Below are positions 1 through 7,845 of a stretch of 21,540 nt of DNA, one piece after another; position 1 is the stretch's first letter; each line of letters begins with the position of its first letter. Source of the DNA: CALAED01 sp937891035 (GTDB lineage Bacteria; Actinomycetota; Actinomycetes; Streptosporangiales; Streptosporangiaceae); contig DASQSZ010000505.1 of NCBI GenBank assembly GCA_035642125.1, forward strand, positions 1 to 21,540. Direction: 5' to 3'. The position numbers and the translations under genes were made by a program. The notes under the pieces were generated by a model. That model worked only from the letters and a program-made list of their open reading frames with translations, was not told the origin of the DNA and made no database searches.

Positions 1-237
1 GTTGGCGAGCACGGAGAACCAGTACATGATCCCCAGGCGCTGCTCGACCGTGAAGTCTTCCGCACGCAGGCCGTCCCATGGCAGGTCGGCCGGGTTCCAC
101 AGGGTCCGTTTGGACTTCTCGTAGATGGCGGCGAGCTTTTCCGTCTCGACGCGCCACTCCATCGGGTAGATGTTCGGCTGCGGGACCTGTGGAGCGGGCC
201 AGAACCCGCCGTCAGGGATGGTCAGTTTATCGGCCAT
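1..237 (-). CDS. Partial protein, possibly ferritin-like/R2-type diiron family (N-terminal 79 residues)
   Basis: The frame is open from an ATG at 237 to the window edge with no stop, so only the N-terminus is seen. The start is supported by an AGGAG six bases upstream (about 244-248). The visible protein begins MADKLTIPDGGFWPAPQVPQ. It continues with a hydrophilic helix-like stretch containing EKSKRTLWNPADLPWD and then the aromatic run GIMYWFSVLAN. A WNP/WDP-A-D/E motif followed by a helix with Tyr/Trp/Phe recalls the start of ferritin-like four-helix diiron proteins (R2-type oxidases and oxygenases). The metal ligands would lie beyond the window, so this family call is inference and weak. 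The gene is divergent from the acetyltransferase gene and may share its control region. Confidence 0.55.
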   Translation of the reverse strand, partial: MADKLTIPDGGFWPAPQVPQPNIYPMEWRVETEKLAAIYEKSKRTLWNPADLPWDGLRAEDFTVEQRLGIMYWFSVLAN

Positions 238-253
238 GGAAGACTCCTACCCG

Positions 254-269
254 GTCACGGCGTTGTGAC
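254..269. promoter_or_regulatory. Operator-like inverted repeat GTCAC-N6-GTGAC
   Basis: GTCAC (254-258) and GTGAC (265-269) form a perfect inverted repeat with a 6-bp spacer, just upstream of the ribosome-binding site of the partial minus-strand gene. The spacing fits a dimeric helix-turn-helix regulator binding one DNA face. A third GTCAC lies at 297-301. The regulator is unknown, and a 5-bp arm can arise by chance. Confidence 0.3.
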
Positions 270-476
270 GTTGCATTGCCCATCGTGCGCTGTGTTGTCA
301 CATCGCGCAAGTCGGCGCCGGCGTCGATGGGCCCCGCCGGGTTGGGTCGAGACGGCCAAAACGTAGTCGTAGCCGGCCACGCGGCCTTCCTCGGAACTTC
401 CAAGAACCGCTCCCGCTCCTGGTGTTCGATGCAGGTGCGCGGCAATCGGACGAAGACGCGCGCGCCTTCCGGGCAC

Positions 477-504
477 GCCGCCGAAGGGACGCCGCCGAAG
501 GGAC
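477..504. repeat. Two perfect copies of a 14-bp tandem repeat
   Basis: GCCGCCGAAGGGAC occurs twice back to back (477-490 and 491-504), about 60 bp upstream of the acetyltransferase start. It is probably replication slippage. No function can be assigned. Confidence 0.7.
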
Positions 505-563
505 GCACCAGGGCACCTCTAACCTGAGAACCATCCTGGGAACGAAAGGACCGCGATCATCAG

Positions 564-1157
564 ATGGCCGACGTTGGCGTACGACCCGCGCGGCGAGCCG
601 ACACCGATGCCGTAACCCGCATCCAGATGCGCGCCTGGCAGGCCGACTACCGGACGTTCGTGCCGGCCGCGGTGCTCGCCGAGCTCACCGGAGCCGATGC
701 GGCCGAGGTATGGCGGCAGCGGTGGGCCGAGTCGGTCACCTCGCCGCCGAGCCCGCTGCACCGGCTGCTGGTCGCGGTGGAGGGCGAGACCGTCGTCGGT
801 TTCGCCGCCTGCGGGCCGGCCGGCGAAGCCGATCACGATCCCGAGACGACCGCCGAACTCATCACGCTGCGGGTCGAGCCGGACCACGCCGGGCATGGGC
901 ATGACAGCCGACTGCTCGCCGCCGTCGCCGATACGCTGCGCGATGATGGTTTCCATACCGTGATCACGTGGCTGTTCGAGGCGGACGACGCGCAGCGGGC
1001 GTTCTTCGTCTCGGCGGGCTGGGCGCCGGACGGCGCCCGCCGCACGCTGTCGTTCCCCGCGCCGTCGACCGACGGCGCGGCGGCGGCGCCGCTGACCATG
1101 ATCCGGATGCACACCGACATCGGGGACGCCGATCGGCCTGAGCCGGTACGTCCATGA
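564..1157 (+). CDS. GNAT family N-acetyltransferase
   Basis: The 197-residue protein has the layout of a GNAT acetyltransferase, which moves the acetyl group of acetyl-CoA to an amine. Residues 1-60 contain the first strand and helices (VRPARRADTDAVTRIQMRAW). A central strand VVGFAACG follows. The acetyl-CoA motif region is LRVEPDHAGHGHDSRLLAAV at about 99-118, where the usual R/Q-x-x-G-x-G/A loop appears as HAGHGHD, a slightly divergent form. The final part, ITWLFEADDAQRAFFVSAGW, is the typical GNAT C-terminal strand and helix. A GAAAGGA lies about 13 bases upstream of the ATG, so the ribosome-binding site is only fair. The stop overlaps the exporter start by 4 bp (ATGA), so the two are co-translated. 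The substrate cannot be told from the sequence. Confidence 0.88.
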   Translation: MADVGVRPARRADTDAVTRIQMRAWQADYRTFVPAAVLAELTGADAAEVWRQRWAESVTSPPSPLHRLLVAVEGETVVGFAACGPAGEADHDPETTAELITLRVEPDHAGHGHDSRLLAAVADTLRDDGFHTVITWLFEADDAQRAFFVSAGWAPDGARRTLSFPAPSTDGAAAAPLTMIRMHTDIGDADRPEPVRP

Positions 1158-3028
1158 CCGTCGACGGGGGTGCGCCCGCCGACGCGGATCGCGCGGCGGC
1201 GCCGGGCGATGGCGGCCGGCAGGGGCGGCGGCGCCGGCTCGCCATGGTCGTGATCAGTCTCGGCGTCTCGCTCATCGTCGTGGACGCCACCATTGTCAAC
1301 GTTCTGCTCCCCCAGATCATCGGCGAGCTGCGGCTGCACGCCACCGACGCCGAGTGGATCACGTCGATCTACTCGCTGACCTTCGCCGCCCTGCTCATCA
1401 CCTGCGGACGGATCGCCGACCTCATCGGCCGGCGCCGGATGTTCGTCATCGGCACACTCGTCTTCGTCGCCGCCAGCATGGCCGCGGCGGCGGCCGGCAC
1501 CGGTCCCGAGCTCATCACCGCCCGGCTGGTCCAGGGCGCCGGCGCGTCGATGATCATGCCGGCCACGCTGTCCACGGTGAACGCCGTTTTCACCGGCCGG
1601 GACCGCGCCGTCGCGTTCGGCATCTGGGGGTCGCTCATAGCGGGCATGGCCGCCGTTGGTCCCCTGCTCGGCGGCTGGCTCGCCACCTCCTACGGCTGGC
1701 GCTGGGCGTTCGCCGTCAACCTGCCGCTTGGCGCGGCGATCGTGGCCGGGGCGATGGCCTTCGTCCCCGAGACCCGCGAAACCAGCGGTGCCGATGACGG
1801 TGAGCGCGGCCGCGGTAGGGACGGCGGCCGCGGTCACGGCGGTGGCGGCCTCCTGGCCAGGCTCGACTTGACGGGCTGCGCGTTGTCGGGGGCGGGGTTC
1901 GGTGCGATCGTCTTCGCCTTGATCGAGGGCCAGCGCTACGGCTGGTGGCGGGCGGTCAGCCCGTTCACCGCCGGCCCCCTTCGGCTGTCCGGCCTGTCCC
2001 CCGTTCCGATCGCCGCGCTGGGCGGTGCCGGGGCGATCGCCGCGCTGATCGTCGTCGAGCGGGCGCGAGCGCGCGCCGGGCGTCCGGTGGTGCTCGATCC
2101 GACGCTGTTGCGCATCCCGAGCTTCCGCATCGGCAGCGCCGCAGGGGCGTTGGTCAGCGTCGGCGAGCTGGGACTGCTGTTCGCGCTGCCGCTGTTCTTG
2201 CAGAACGTTCACGGGAGCTCGCCGCTGGCGACGTGCGCCGCGATCCTCCCACTCGCGCTGGGCGCCTTGTGCACAGGGCCGAACGCCGCTCGGCTGTCGC
2301 GCGCCTACGGTCCGGCCCGCGTCGTTCAGCTCGGCCTGCTCATCGAGGTCGCCGCGGTCTTGGCGATCGCGCTGACCACGCGGGCCAGTGCCGACGGGTG
2401 GAGCTTCGCGCCGTGGATGTTGCTGTACGGCGTCGGGCTCGGCCTCACCTCGGCACAACTCACGGACGTCACGCTGCGCGCGGTACCGCTCGCTCGGTCG
2501 GGTCTGGCCGCGGGCACCAACACCACGGCCCGCCAGCTCGGGGCGGCCGTCGGGATCGCGCTCATCGGCGCGGTCTTCACCACGAGCCTCGGCCAGGCCA
2601 TGGCGGCCCGTACGCACGACCCCACCCTGGCGCGTGAGCTGCGGGCGAGTGCCGGCACCTACGCCCGCGCCCTGCGTGAGCCGGCCGCGCGGCCCACCCC
2701 CGATCCGGCCGCGCCCGCCGGCGCCGCCCCCGTCGCGCCATCCGGAGCAGCGCCGCCCGCCGCAGCGGCACCACCTCCTGCCGGTCCCGCCGGAGCCCCT
2801 TCCTCCGGGACCGAACCGACGTCCCGTGACGCGCCGCCCGTGCGGGCCGACCCGTACGTGGTGCGGGCGGCCGACGAGAGCCTCGCCGTCGCGACCCGGC
2901 GCGCCGCCCTTACGACGGCGGGCATCTTGGCGCTCGGCCTGCTGATGACCCTGCGACTCGCCGATACGGCCGTCCGGAATCCGGCAGAATCTGCCACCAT
3001 GAACGTCTCGTCGCGGCCCGGACGGTAA
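1154..3028 (+). CDS. MFS multidrug exporter, DHA2 (QacA/EmrB-like) family
   Basis: This 624-residue membrane protein fits the 14-helix drug:proton antiporters of the DHA2 family. The signature of helix 1, VVDATIVNVLLPQI, is at 42-55. The helix 2-3 loop has the MFS motif GRIADLIGRRRMF at 85-97. A Gly/Pro-rich antiporter stretch, AVGPLLGGWLATSYGWRW, follows near 168-185. The loop after helix 6 is Gly/Arg-rich (GERGRGRDGGRGHGGGG, about 215-232). A Pro/Ala-rich segment at about 510-565 precedes the last membrane helix and should lie outside the membrane. The ATG overlaps the GNAT stop, and menA starts 3 bases after this stop. It probably exports a hydrophobic or cationic compound, but the substrate is unknown. 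No regulator gene of the usual TetR or MarR type is adjacent in the window. Confidence 0.93.
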   Translation: MTVDGGAPADADRAAAPGDGGRQGRRRRLAMVVISLGVSLIVVDATIVNVLLPQIIGELRLHATDAEWITSIYSLTFAALLITCGRIADLIGRRRMFVIGTLVFVAASMAAAAAGTGPELITARLVQGAGASMIMPATLSTVNAVFTGRDRAVAFGIWGSLIAGMAAVGPLLGGWLATSYGWRWAFAVNLPLGAAIVAGAMAFVPETRETSGADDGERGRGRDGGRGHGGGGLLARLDLTGCALSGAGFGAIVFALIEGQRYGWWRAVSPFTAGPLRLSGLSPVPIAALGGAGAIAALIVVERARARAGRPVVLDPTLLRIPSFRIGSAAGALVSVGELGLLFALPLFLQNVHGSSPLATCAAILPLALGALCTGPNAARLSRAYGPARVVQLGLLIEVAAVLAIALTTRASADGWSFAPWMLLYGVGLGLTSAQLTDVTLRAVPLARSGLAAGTNTTARQLGAAVGIALIGAVFTTSLGQAMAARTHDPTLARELRASAGTYARALREPAARPTPDPAAPAGAAPVAPSGAAPPAAAAPPPAGPAGAPSSGTEPTSRDAPPVRADPYVVRAADESLAVATRRAALTTAGILALGLLMTLRLADTAVRNPAESATMNVSSRPGR

Positions 3029-3031
3029 CCG

Positions 3032-3898
3032 GTGGCCGATGTGTCCCAGTGGGTCGCCGGCGCCCGCCCGCGCACCCTTCCCGCCTCGCTCGTTCCCGTC
3101 GTCGTCGGCACCGGCGTCGCGGCCGGCGCCGGGCACATGGTGTGGTGGCGGGCGGCGCTGGCGGCGTTCGTCGCGCTCGCGCTGCAGGTCGGCGTCAATT
3201 ACGCCAACGATTACAGCGACGGTGTCCGCGGCACCGACGAGCGCCGGGTCGGCCCGGCGCGGCTGGTCGCCTCGCGCGCGGCGCCGCCCCGGCAGGTGCT
3301 GGCCGCCGCGTTCGGGTGTTTCCTGGCCGCCGCGGCGGCCGGTCTGGTGCTCGCGGCGGTGACGACATGGTGGCTGCTGGTGGTGGGCGCCGCGGCGATC
3401 CTGGCGGCCTGGTTCTACACCGGCGGGTCCCGGCCGTACGGCTACCGGGCGCTGGGCGAGCTGTCGGTTTTCGTGTTCTTCGGTCTCGTCGCCGTGGTCG
3501 GCACGGTCTATGTGCAGGTGCTGAGCCTGCCATGGACCGCATGGGCGACGGCCGCCCCGATCGGCCTGCTGGCGTGCGCGTTGCTCGTGGTCAACAACCT
3601 GCGGGACATCCCGAGCGACGCGGCGGCGGGCAAACGCACGCTGGCCGTGCTGCTCGGCGACCGCAGGACGCGCCTGCTGTACGCCGCCTGCACCGCCCTG
3701 CCGTTCATGATCACGCTCGGTCTCAGCGCGCCACGGCCGTGGGCGCTGGTGGCGCTGGTCGCGGCGCCGCTGTCGCTGCCCCCGACTCAGCGTGTGCTAG
3801 GCGGCGCGACCGGCGCCGAACTCGTCCCCGCCCTCGGTCAGACCGCCCGCCTGGAGATCGCCTTCGGAATCTTGCTCGCCGTCGGCCTCGCACTGTAG
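3032..3898 (+). CDS. menA: 1,4-dihydroxy-2-naphthoate polyprenyltransferase (menaquinone biosynthesis)
   Basis: MenA joins a polyprenyl diphosphate to 1,4-dihydroxy-2-naphthoate in the membrane, giving demethylmenaquinone. The 288-residue protein is almost all hydrophobic helices. It carries both aspartate-rich motifs of the UbiA superfamily: NYANDYSDGVRGTDERRVGP at 57-75, and NNLRDIPSDAAAGKRTLAVL near 188-207. These bind Mg2+ and the diphosphate. The NDYSDGVRGTD form is typical of MenA rather than UbiA or chlorophyll synthases. Length is normal. A GTG start at 3032, 3 bases after the exporter stop, gives the expected N-terminus (WVAGARPRTLPASL). No separate promoter space exists, so it is likely co-transcribed with the acetyltransferase and exporter genes, an unusual context for a quinone gene. 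Confidence 0.93.
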   Translation: MADVSQWVAGARPRTLPASLVPVVVGTGVAAGAGHMVWWRAALAAFVALALQVGVNYANDYSDGVRGTDERRVGPARLVASRAAPPRQVLAAAFGCFLAAAAAGLVLAAVTTWWLLVVGAAAILAAWFYTGGSRPYGYRALGELSVFVFFGLVAVVGTVYVQVLSLPWTAWATAAPIGLLACALLVVNNLRDIPSDAAAGKRTLAVLLGDRRTRLLYAACTALPFMITLGLSAPRPWALVALVAAPLSLPPTQRVLGGATGAELVPALGQTARLEIAFGILLAVGLAL

Positions 3899-3983
3899 CG
3901 ATCCTTCGATCGCCCGGCGAAAACCCCCTCCCGCTGATCGGCCTGCCCGCGCTGATTGCGGCGCGCGATCCAGAACACCCCAT

Positions 3984-4004
3984 AACGATCGGATCACGAT
4001 CGTT
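3984..4004. promoter_or_regulatory. Operator-like 21-bp inverted repeat upstream of the ABC importer operon
   Basis: AACGATCG (3984-3991) and CGATCGTT (3997-4004) form a perfect 8-bp inverted repeat around GATCA, about 137 bp before the binding-protein start. Downstream, the AT-rich stretch 4013-4031 holds weak promoter-like hexamers (TTGAGC at 4003, TAACAA at 4026, 17-bp spacer). An 8-bp palindrome GGTTAACC lies at 4058-4065. The repeat could bind a regulator of the transporter. It could also be part of a menA terminator, since five T residues follow about 10 bases later, but the stem is short and the T run is not adjacent. Confidence 0.4.
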
Positions 4005-4140
4005 GAGCCGTCAATTTTTCGGTATTAACAAGGCATCACTCAGGTCTCTACATTTTTGGTTAACCCAGTCCCGCCCTGGGGGCAGGTGGGTGCGTTTTGT
4101 TCACGCTGGGCTGTGACGAACGAACCCGAAAAGGAGCGAC

Positions 4141-5919
4141 ATGCTGGACCGACGGGCGCGGCTGACCGGCCTCTCGCTGACTCTGGGACTCCTGCTCGTC
4201 CTCTCCGCCTGTGGTGGGGGAACATCGCAGGAAGAGAGCACGAGCGCAGGACTCGCGGATTGCACCAAGAACCCCAACAGCTGCAATTCCGGAACGACCA
4301 AAAAGGGCGGGTCCTTCGCCTATGTCATCGAGAAGGACATCGAGCTCTGGAACATCAACGACACGAACGCCAACACGTTCGAGACGGCCGAGGTGCTGCA
4401 GACCCTGCTGCCCGGGGTCTTCAACATCACCCCGGATCTCAAGCCGACGCTCAACACCGACCTCATGGCCTCGGTGACCAAGACCGGCGACAACCCGCAG
4501 ACGATCGTCTACAAGATCCAGCCGAACGCGGTCTGGAGCGACGGAACGCCGATCACGGTGAACGACTTCGTCTACGCCTGGAAGACACAAAACGGCCGAG
4601 ACTGCCCCCTGCCTCCGGAGAGCGACGACAGCGGCACCCGGGGCTGCAACCCCAACAACACGGCCGGCTATGACCGGATCAAGTCGATCACCGGCGCTGA
4701 CGGCGGCAAGACCGTCACCGCGGTGTTCAGTAGGCCCTACGCCGACTGGCAGAACCTGTTCGGCGCGGGTTATGGCCTGCTCCCCGCGCACATCGCCAAG
4801 CAGTACGGCGGCGACCTCGACTCCGTGGCCGGCCTGGCGAAGGCGTGGCATACGTTCAACACGACGCCGCCGAAGTTCTCCGGCGGACCGTACATCATGC
4901 AGAACTGGCAAAAGGGCAACGCCGCCACGCTGGTGCCCAACCCCCGGTGGTACGGCAAGACCAAACCCACCCTCGGCAAACTGATCTTCCGGGTGATCAG
5001 CGACGCGGCACAGGAGCCGACCGCACTGCAAAACAACGAGGTCCAGGGCATCTATCCGCAGCCACAGGTCGACCTGGTGAGCCAGGTCAAGAAGATCCCG
5101 AACGTCACGTACGCGATAAGCCACGGCCTGACGTGGGAACATTTCGACTTCAACCTCAAGACCCCGGCGCTGCGGGACAAGACTCTGCGGCAGGCGATGT
5201 TCACCGCCGTCGACAGAAAGGCGCTCATCGCCAAGACCGTCGGCCAGTTCACCTCCGGTGTCGTACCGCTCGGCAGCCATAACTACGTGCCCGGTCAGCC
5301 CGGCTACAAGGACCTGGTGAGCCCTACGGGACAAGGCTCTGGCAACGTCGCGCGAGCCAGGCAGATGCTCACCCAGGCCGGCTACACCGGCGTCGGTACG
5401 GCGCTCAAGGACCCGCAGGGCGAGACTGTCGGGCCGTTCAAGATCCGCTACACGACCGGCAACGCGATCCGCAAGACGCAGTGCGAGCTGTTCCAGGCCC
5501 AGATGAAGCAGCTCGGCATCAATGTGACCATCGAGGAGATCGGGGCGGACAAGCTCGGTCAGGTGCTGGCCGGCGGCCAGTACGACGTGATCGTCTTTGC
5601 CTGGGTGGCGCCGCCGTTCCCGACCAACAGCGCCGCGCAGAACTGGACCACCGCCGGTGGCGGCAACTACGGCAAGTACTCGAACAAGCAGGTCGACAAG
5701 CTGATCGATGACGCGGCGGCGGCGAGCGACCCAGCACAGGCCGCCGAACTGCTCAACAAGGCTGACGCGATGGTGGTCCAGGACGCGTACGTCCTGCCGC
5801 TCTACCAAAAGCCCACATTCCTGGCCGTTCAGACCCGGTTCGTCAACATCCGCAACAACTCCACCAACACCGGCCCGCCGTACAACACCGAGGAGTGGGG
5901 CCTGCGCGGAGCCGCCTAA
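4141..5919 (+). CDS. ABC transporter substrate-binding lipoprotein, family 5 (oligo/dipeptide type)
   Basis: This 592-residue protein is the extracellular receptor of a peptide-type ABC importer. The N-terminus is a lipoprotein signal: basic start (MLDRRAR), hydrophobic core, and lipobox LSAC with the lipidated Cys at 24. A Gly/Ser/Thr-rich linker follows. The SBP_bac_5 domain covers about 75-530. Family marks include WSDGTPITVNDFVYAWK (about 133-149), AVFSRPYADWQNLF and DKTLRQAMFTAVDRKALIAK. Cysteine pairs near 41/48 and 155/166 may form disulfides outside the cell. An AAGGAG 4 bases before the ATG is a strong ribosome-binding site. It heads a five-gene operon. The ligand may be peptides, but family 5 also binds nickel chelates, sugars and antibiotics, so it remains open. 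Confidence 0.95.
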   Translation: MLDRRARLTGLSLTLGLLLVLSACGGGTSQEESTSAGLADCTKNPNSCNSGTTKKGGSFAYVIEKDIELWNINDTNANTFETAEVLQTLLPGVFNITPDLKPTLNTDLMASVTKTGDNPQTIVYKIQPNAVWSDGTPITVNDFVYAWKTQNGRDCPLPPESDDSGTRGCNPNNTAGYDRIKSITGADGGKTVTAVFSRPYADWQNLFGAGYGLLPAHIAKQYGGDLDSVAGLAKAWHTFNTTPPKFSGGPYIMQNWQKGNAATLVPNPRWYGKTKPTLGKLIFRVISDAAQEPTALQNNEVQGIYPQPQVDLVSQVKKIPNVTYAISHGLTWEHFDFNLKTPALRDKTLRQAMFTAVDRKALIAKTVGQFTSGVVPLGSHNYVPGQPGYKDLVSPTGQGSGNVARARQMLTQAGYTGVGTALKDPQGETVGPFKIRYTTGNAIRKTQCELFQAQMKQLGINVTIEEIGADKLGQVLAGGQYDVIVFAWVAPPFPTNSAAQNWTTAGGGNYGKYSNKQVDKLIDDAAAASDPAQAAELLNKADAMVVQDAYVLPLYQKPTFLAVQTRFVNIRNNSTNTGPPYNTEEWGLRGAA

Positions 5920-5928
5920 GCGGCTCCG
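5907..5928 (+). promoter_or_regulatory. Hairpin spanning the stop codon of the binding-protein gene
   Basis: CGGAGCCGC (5907-5915) pairs perfectly with GCGGCTCCG (5920-5928) around a CTAA loop; TAA in the loop is the stop codon (5917-5919). No T run follows. Such hairpins after the first gene of ABC operons often shield the upstream mRNA from 3' exonucleases or cause partial termination, so more binding protein than permease is made. That role here is inference. Confidence 0.6.
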
Positions 5929-5966
5929 GGCCGGCCGGTCTCACACACCCGGCGTGAAGAGGTTTG

Positions 5967-6953
5967 ATGCTCGCCTACGCGGTACGGCGGATCGCCGTTT
6001 CCATTCCCGTCCTGCTCGTCTCGACGTTCGTGGTGTTCGTCATCACCTCATTGTCCGGCGATCCCGTGAAGAACTTCGCCACCAGCGCCAGCCCGCCGCC
6101 GACGCAGGGCGCCATCGACGCGTACGCGCGGCGGCTGCACTGGGACGAGCCGCTACTTGAGCGGTACTGGATCTGGCTGACCGGCCTGTTCAGGGGCGAC
6201 TTCGGGCCCTCGGTGAACCCGGGACGCGACCTCGGCGCCGACATGTGGACGCGCTTCGGGGTGACGCTGCGGCTGATCACGGCCGCGATCGTGCTGGCGC
6301 TGATCCTCGCCGTGGTGGTGGGCGTCATCAGCGCGATCAGGCAGTACTCCAAGCTCGACTACACGACGACGTTCCTCGGGTTTCTCTTCCTCGCGATGCC
6401 GGCCTTCTGGCTGGCCGTCCTGTTGAAGGAGGCCGGGATCTGGGTCAACGAGCAGGCGGGCACGACGATCTTCTACACGATCGGCGAACATTCGCCCTTC
6501 CTCGAGGTCGACACCGCGTGGAACCGGTTCACCGACACGATCGGGCACATGATCCTGCCGACCATCTCGCTGGCGCTCATCAACTTCGCGTCATGGAGCA
6601 GATATCAGCGAGGGTCCATGCTGGAGGTCTTGAACAGCGACTACATCAGGCTCGCCAGGGCGAAAGGGCTGCGGCCCCGCACGGTGCTGATCAGGCACGC
6701 GCTGCGCACCGCGCTGATCCCGCTGGTGACGATCAGCGCGATCGACGTGGCCCAGATCATGGGCGGCGCCGTACTCACCGAGACGGTCTTCCAATGGCAT
6801 GGCTTCGGAGAGTTCCTGGTCCGCTCGATCAACGAGGTGGACGTCTACGGAGTGCTCGCCTGGCTGCTGCTGGCCGGGACGGTCGTCATCGTGTTCAACC
6901 TGGTGGCCGACCTGCTCTACGCCGTACTCGACCCCAGGATCCGCTATGACTGA
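5967..6953 (+). CDS. ABC transporter permease, DppB/OppB family
   Basis: This 328-residue protein is one of two membrane subunits of the importer. It begins with the family's N-terminal helix (MLAYAVRRIAVSIPVLLVSTFVVFVITSL), followed by an extracytoplasmic region containing SGDPVKN, and then five further helices. The cytoplasmic coupling loop that docks on the ATPases is at about 213-250: MLEVLNSDYIRLARAKGL, then TVLIRHALRTALIP. The ATG at 5967 is chosen because AAGAGG (5957-5962) lies 4 bases upstream; a TTG at 5964 would be too close. It lies 47 bp after the binding-protein gene and overlaps the next permease by 8 bp. Confidence 0.94.
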   Translation: MLAYAVRRIAVSIPVLLVSTFVVFVITSLSGDPVKNFATSASPPPTQGAIDAYARRLHWDEPLLERYWIWLTGLFRGDFGPSVNPGRDLGADMWTRFGVTLRLITAAIVLALILAVVVGVISAIRQYSKLDYTTTFLGFLFLAMPAFWLAVLLKEAGIWVNEQAGTTIFYTIGEHSPFLEVDTAWNRFTDTIGHMILPTISLALINFASWSRYQRGSMLEVLNSDYIRLARAKGLRPRTVLIRHALRTALIPLVTISAIDVAQIMGGAVLTETVFQWHGFGEFLVRSINEVDVYGVLAWLLLAGTVVIVFNLVADLLYAVLDPRIRYD

Positions 6954-7845
6954 CACCGCCGCGCGCCGGGCGGCGGAGCGCGAGTTCACGGTGCGGGAGC
7001 GCACGCAGCTCCAGCTCACGGTGCGCCGCTTCCTGCGGCACCGGCTCGCCGTCGCCAGCCTGTTCGTCCTCATCCTGGTCGTGGTGTTCGCGTTCGTCGG
7101 ACCGCTGCTGTGGCGCTATGACTACGCGCAGTTCACGCCGGACAACTCTGTGGCGCCGTCGCTGAAACATCCGTTCGGCACGACCGAGGACGGCAAGGAC
7201 GAGCTCGCCCTGGTCATGAGGGGCACCCAGCAGTCGGTAAAGGTCGCCGTGCTGACCGCCGTCGCCGCCACCGCGATCGGCGCGGTCTGGGGCGCCATCG
7301 CCGGGTTCTATCGCGGGCTCGTTGATGCCCTTTTGATGCGCTTCGCCGACCTGGTGCTGACCCTGCCGCTGCTCGCGGTGGCCGCGGTGCTTGCCGGCAA
7401 CACGCGCGGCAGCTGGTGGCTGATCGCGATCGTGATCGCCGGCCTGCAGTGGGCGATCGTCTCGCGGATCGTCCGCGGCGTGGTGCTGTCGCTGCGAGAA
7501 AAGGAGTTCATCGAAGCGGCCAGGGCGCTGGGCGCGAGCGACACGCGCATCATCTTCCGGCACCTGCTCCCCAACGCGATCGGTCCGGTGATCGTCAACG
7601 CCACCATCCTGGTGGCGGTCGCGATCTTGTACGAGACGGCGCTGTCGTTCCTCGGATTCGGCATCAAGGCGCCGGACACCTCGCTGGGCCTGCTGGTGAA
7701 CAACGCCCGCACCGCCGTCGACACCCGGCCGTGGCTGTTCTACTTCCCCGGCCTGTTCATCATCGTGATCGCGCTGACCATCAACTTCATCGGCGATGGG
7801 CTGCGCGACGCCTTCGATCCCCGCCAGCAGAGGATCCGTCAATGA
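6946..7845 (+). CDS. ABC transporter permease, DppC/OppC family
   Basis: This 299-residue protein is the second membrane subunit. It has a cytoplasmic N-terminal tail (about 1-35, with QLTVRRFLRHRLAV just before the first helix), the conserved KHPFGTTEDGKDELALVMRG after helix 1, and the coupling motif EFIEAARALGASDTRIIFRH at about 186-205. The segment ETALSFLGFGIKAPDTSLGL and the C-terminal NFIGDGLRDAFDPRQQR are hallmarks of the OppC group. The frame is open further upstream, but the ATG at 6946, overlapping the stop of the first permease, gives the family's usual N-terminus and length. Its stop overlaps the next start (ATGA), so translation is coupled. Confidence 0.95.
   Translation: MTDTAARRAAEREFTVRERTQLQLTVRRFLRHRLAVASLFVLILVVVFAFVGPLLWRYDYAQFTPDNSVAPSLKHPFGTTEDGKDELALVMRGTQQSVKVAVLTAVAATAIGAVWGAIAGFYRGLVDALLMRFADLVLTLPLLAVAAVLAGNTRGSWWLIAIVIAGLQWAIVSRIVRGVVLSLREKEFIEAARALGASDTRIIFRHLLPNAIGPVIVNATILVAVAILYETALSFLGFGIKAPDTSLGLLVNNARTAVDTRPWLFYFPGLFIIVIALTINFIGDGLRDAFDPRQQRIRQ

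Larger units (their letters stand above)
238..563. other. Divergent intergenic region between the partial minus-strand gene and the GNAT gene
   Basis: This 326-bp stretch separates two divergent genes and should carry both promoters. I see no convincing -35/-10 pair. It holds a GTCAC/GTGAC inverted repeat next to the minus-strand start, a further GTCAC at 297-301, and a 14-bp tandem duplication at 477-504. Short reading frames crossing it have no ribosome-binding site or recognisable protein sequence. Confidence 0.6.

Noticed and set aside
264..302. TGTGAC...GTCACA as a CRP-type site
   Set aside because: The spacer is 27 bases, against 6 between TGTGA and TCACA in a CRP site.
2992..3003. Kozak-like GCCACCATG near the end of the exporter gene
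   Set aside because: It is a chance match inside a bacterial coding frame. No engineered or eukaryotic sequence surrounds it.
833..3136. 767-residue open frame on the minus strand opposite the GNAT and exporter genes
   Set aside because: It is a shadow of GC-rich codons. The product is Arg/Gly/Gln-rich with no domain, and it covers two clear plus-strand genes.
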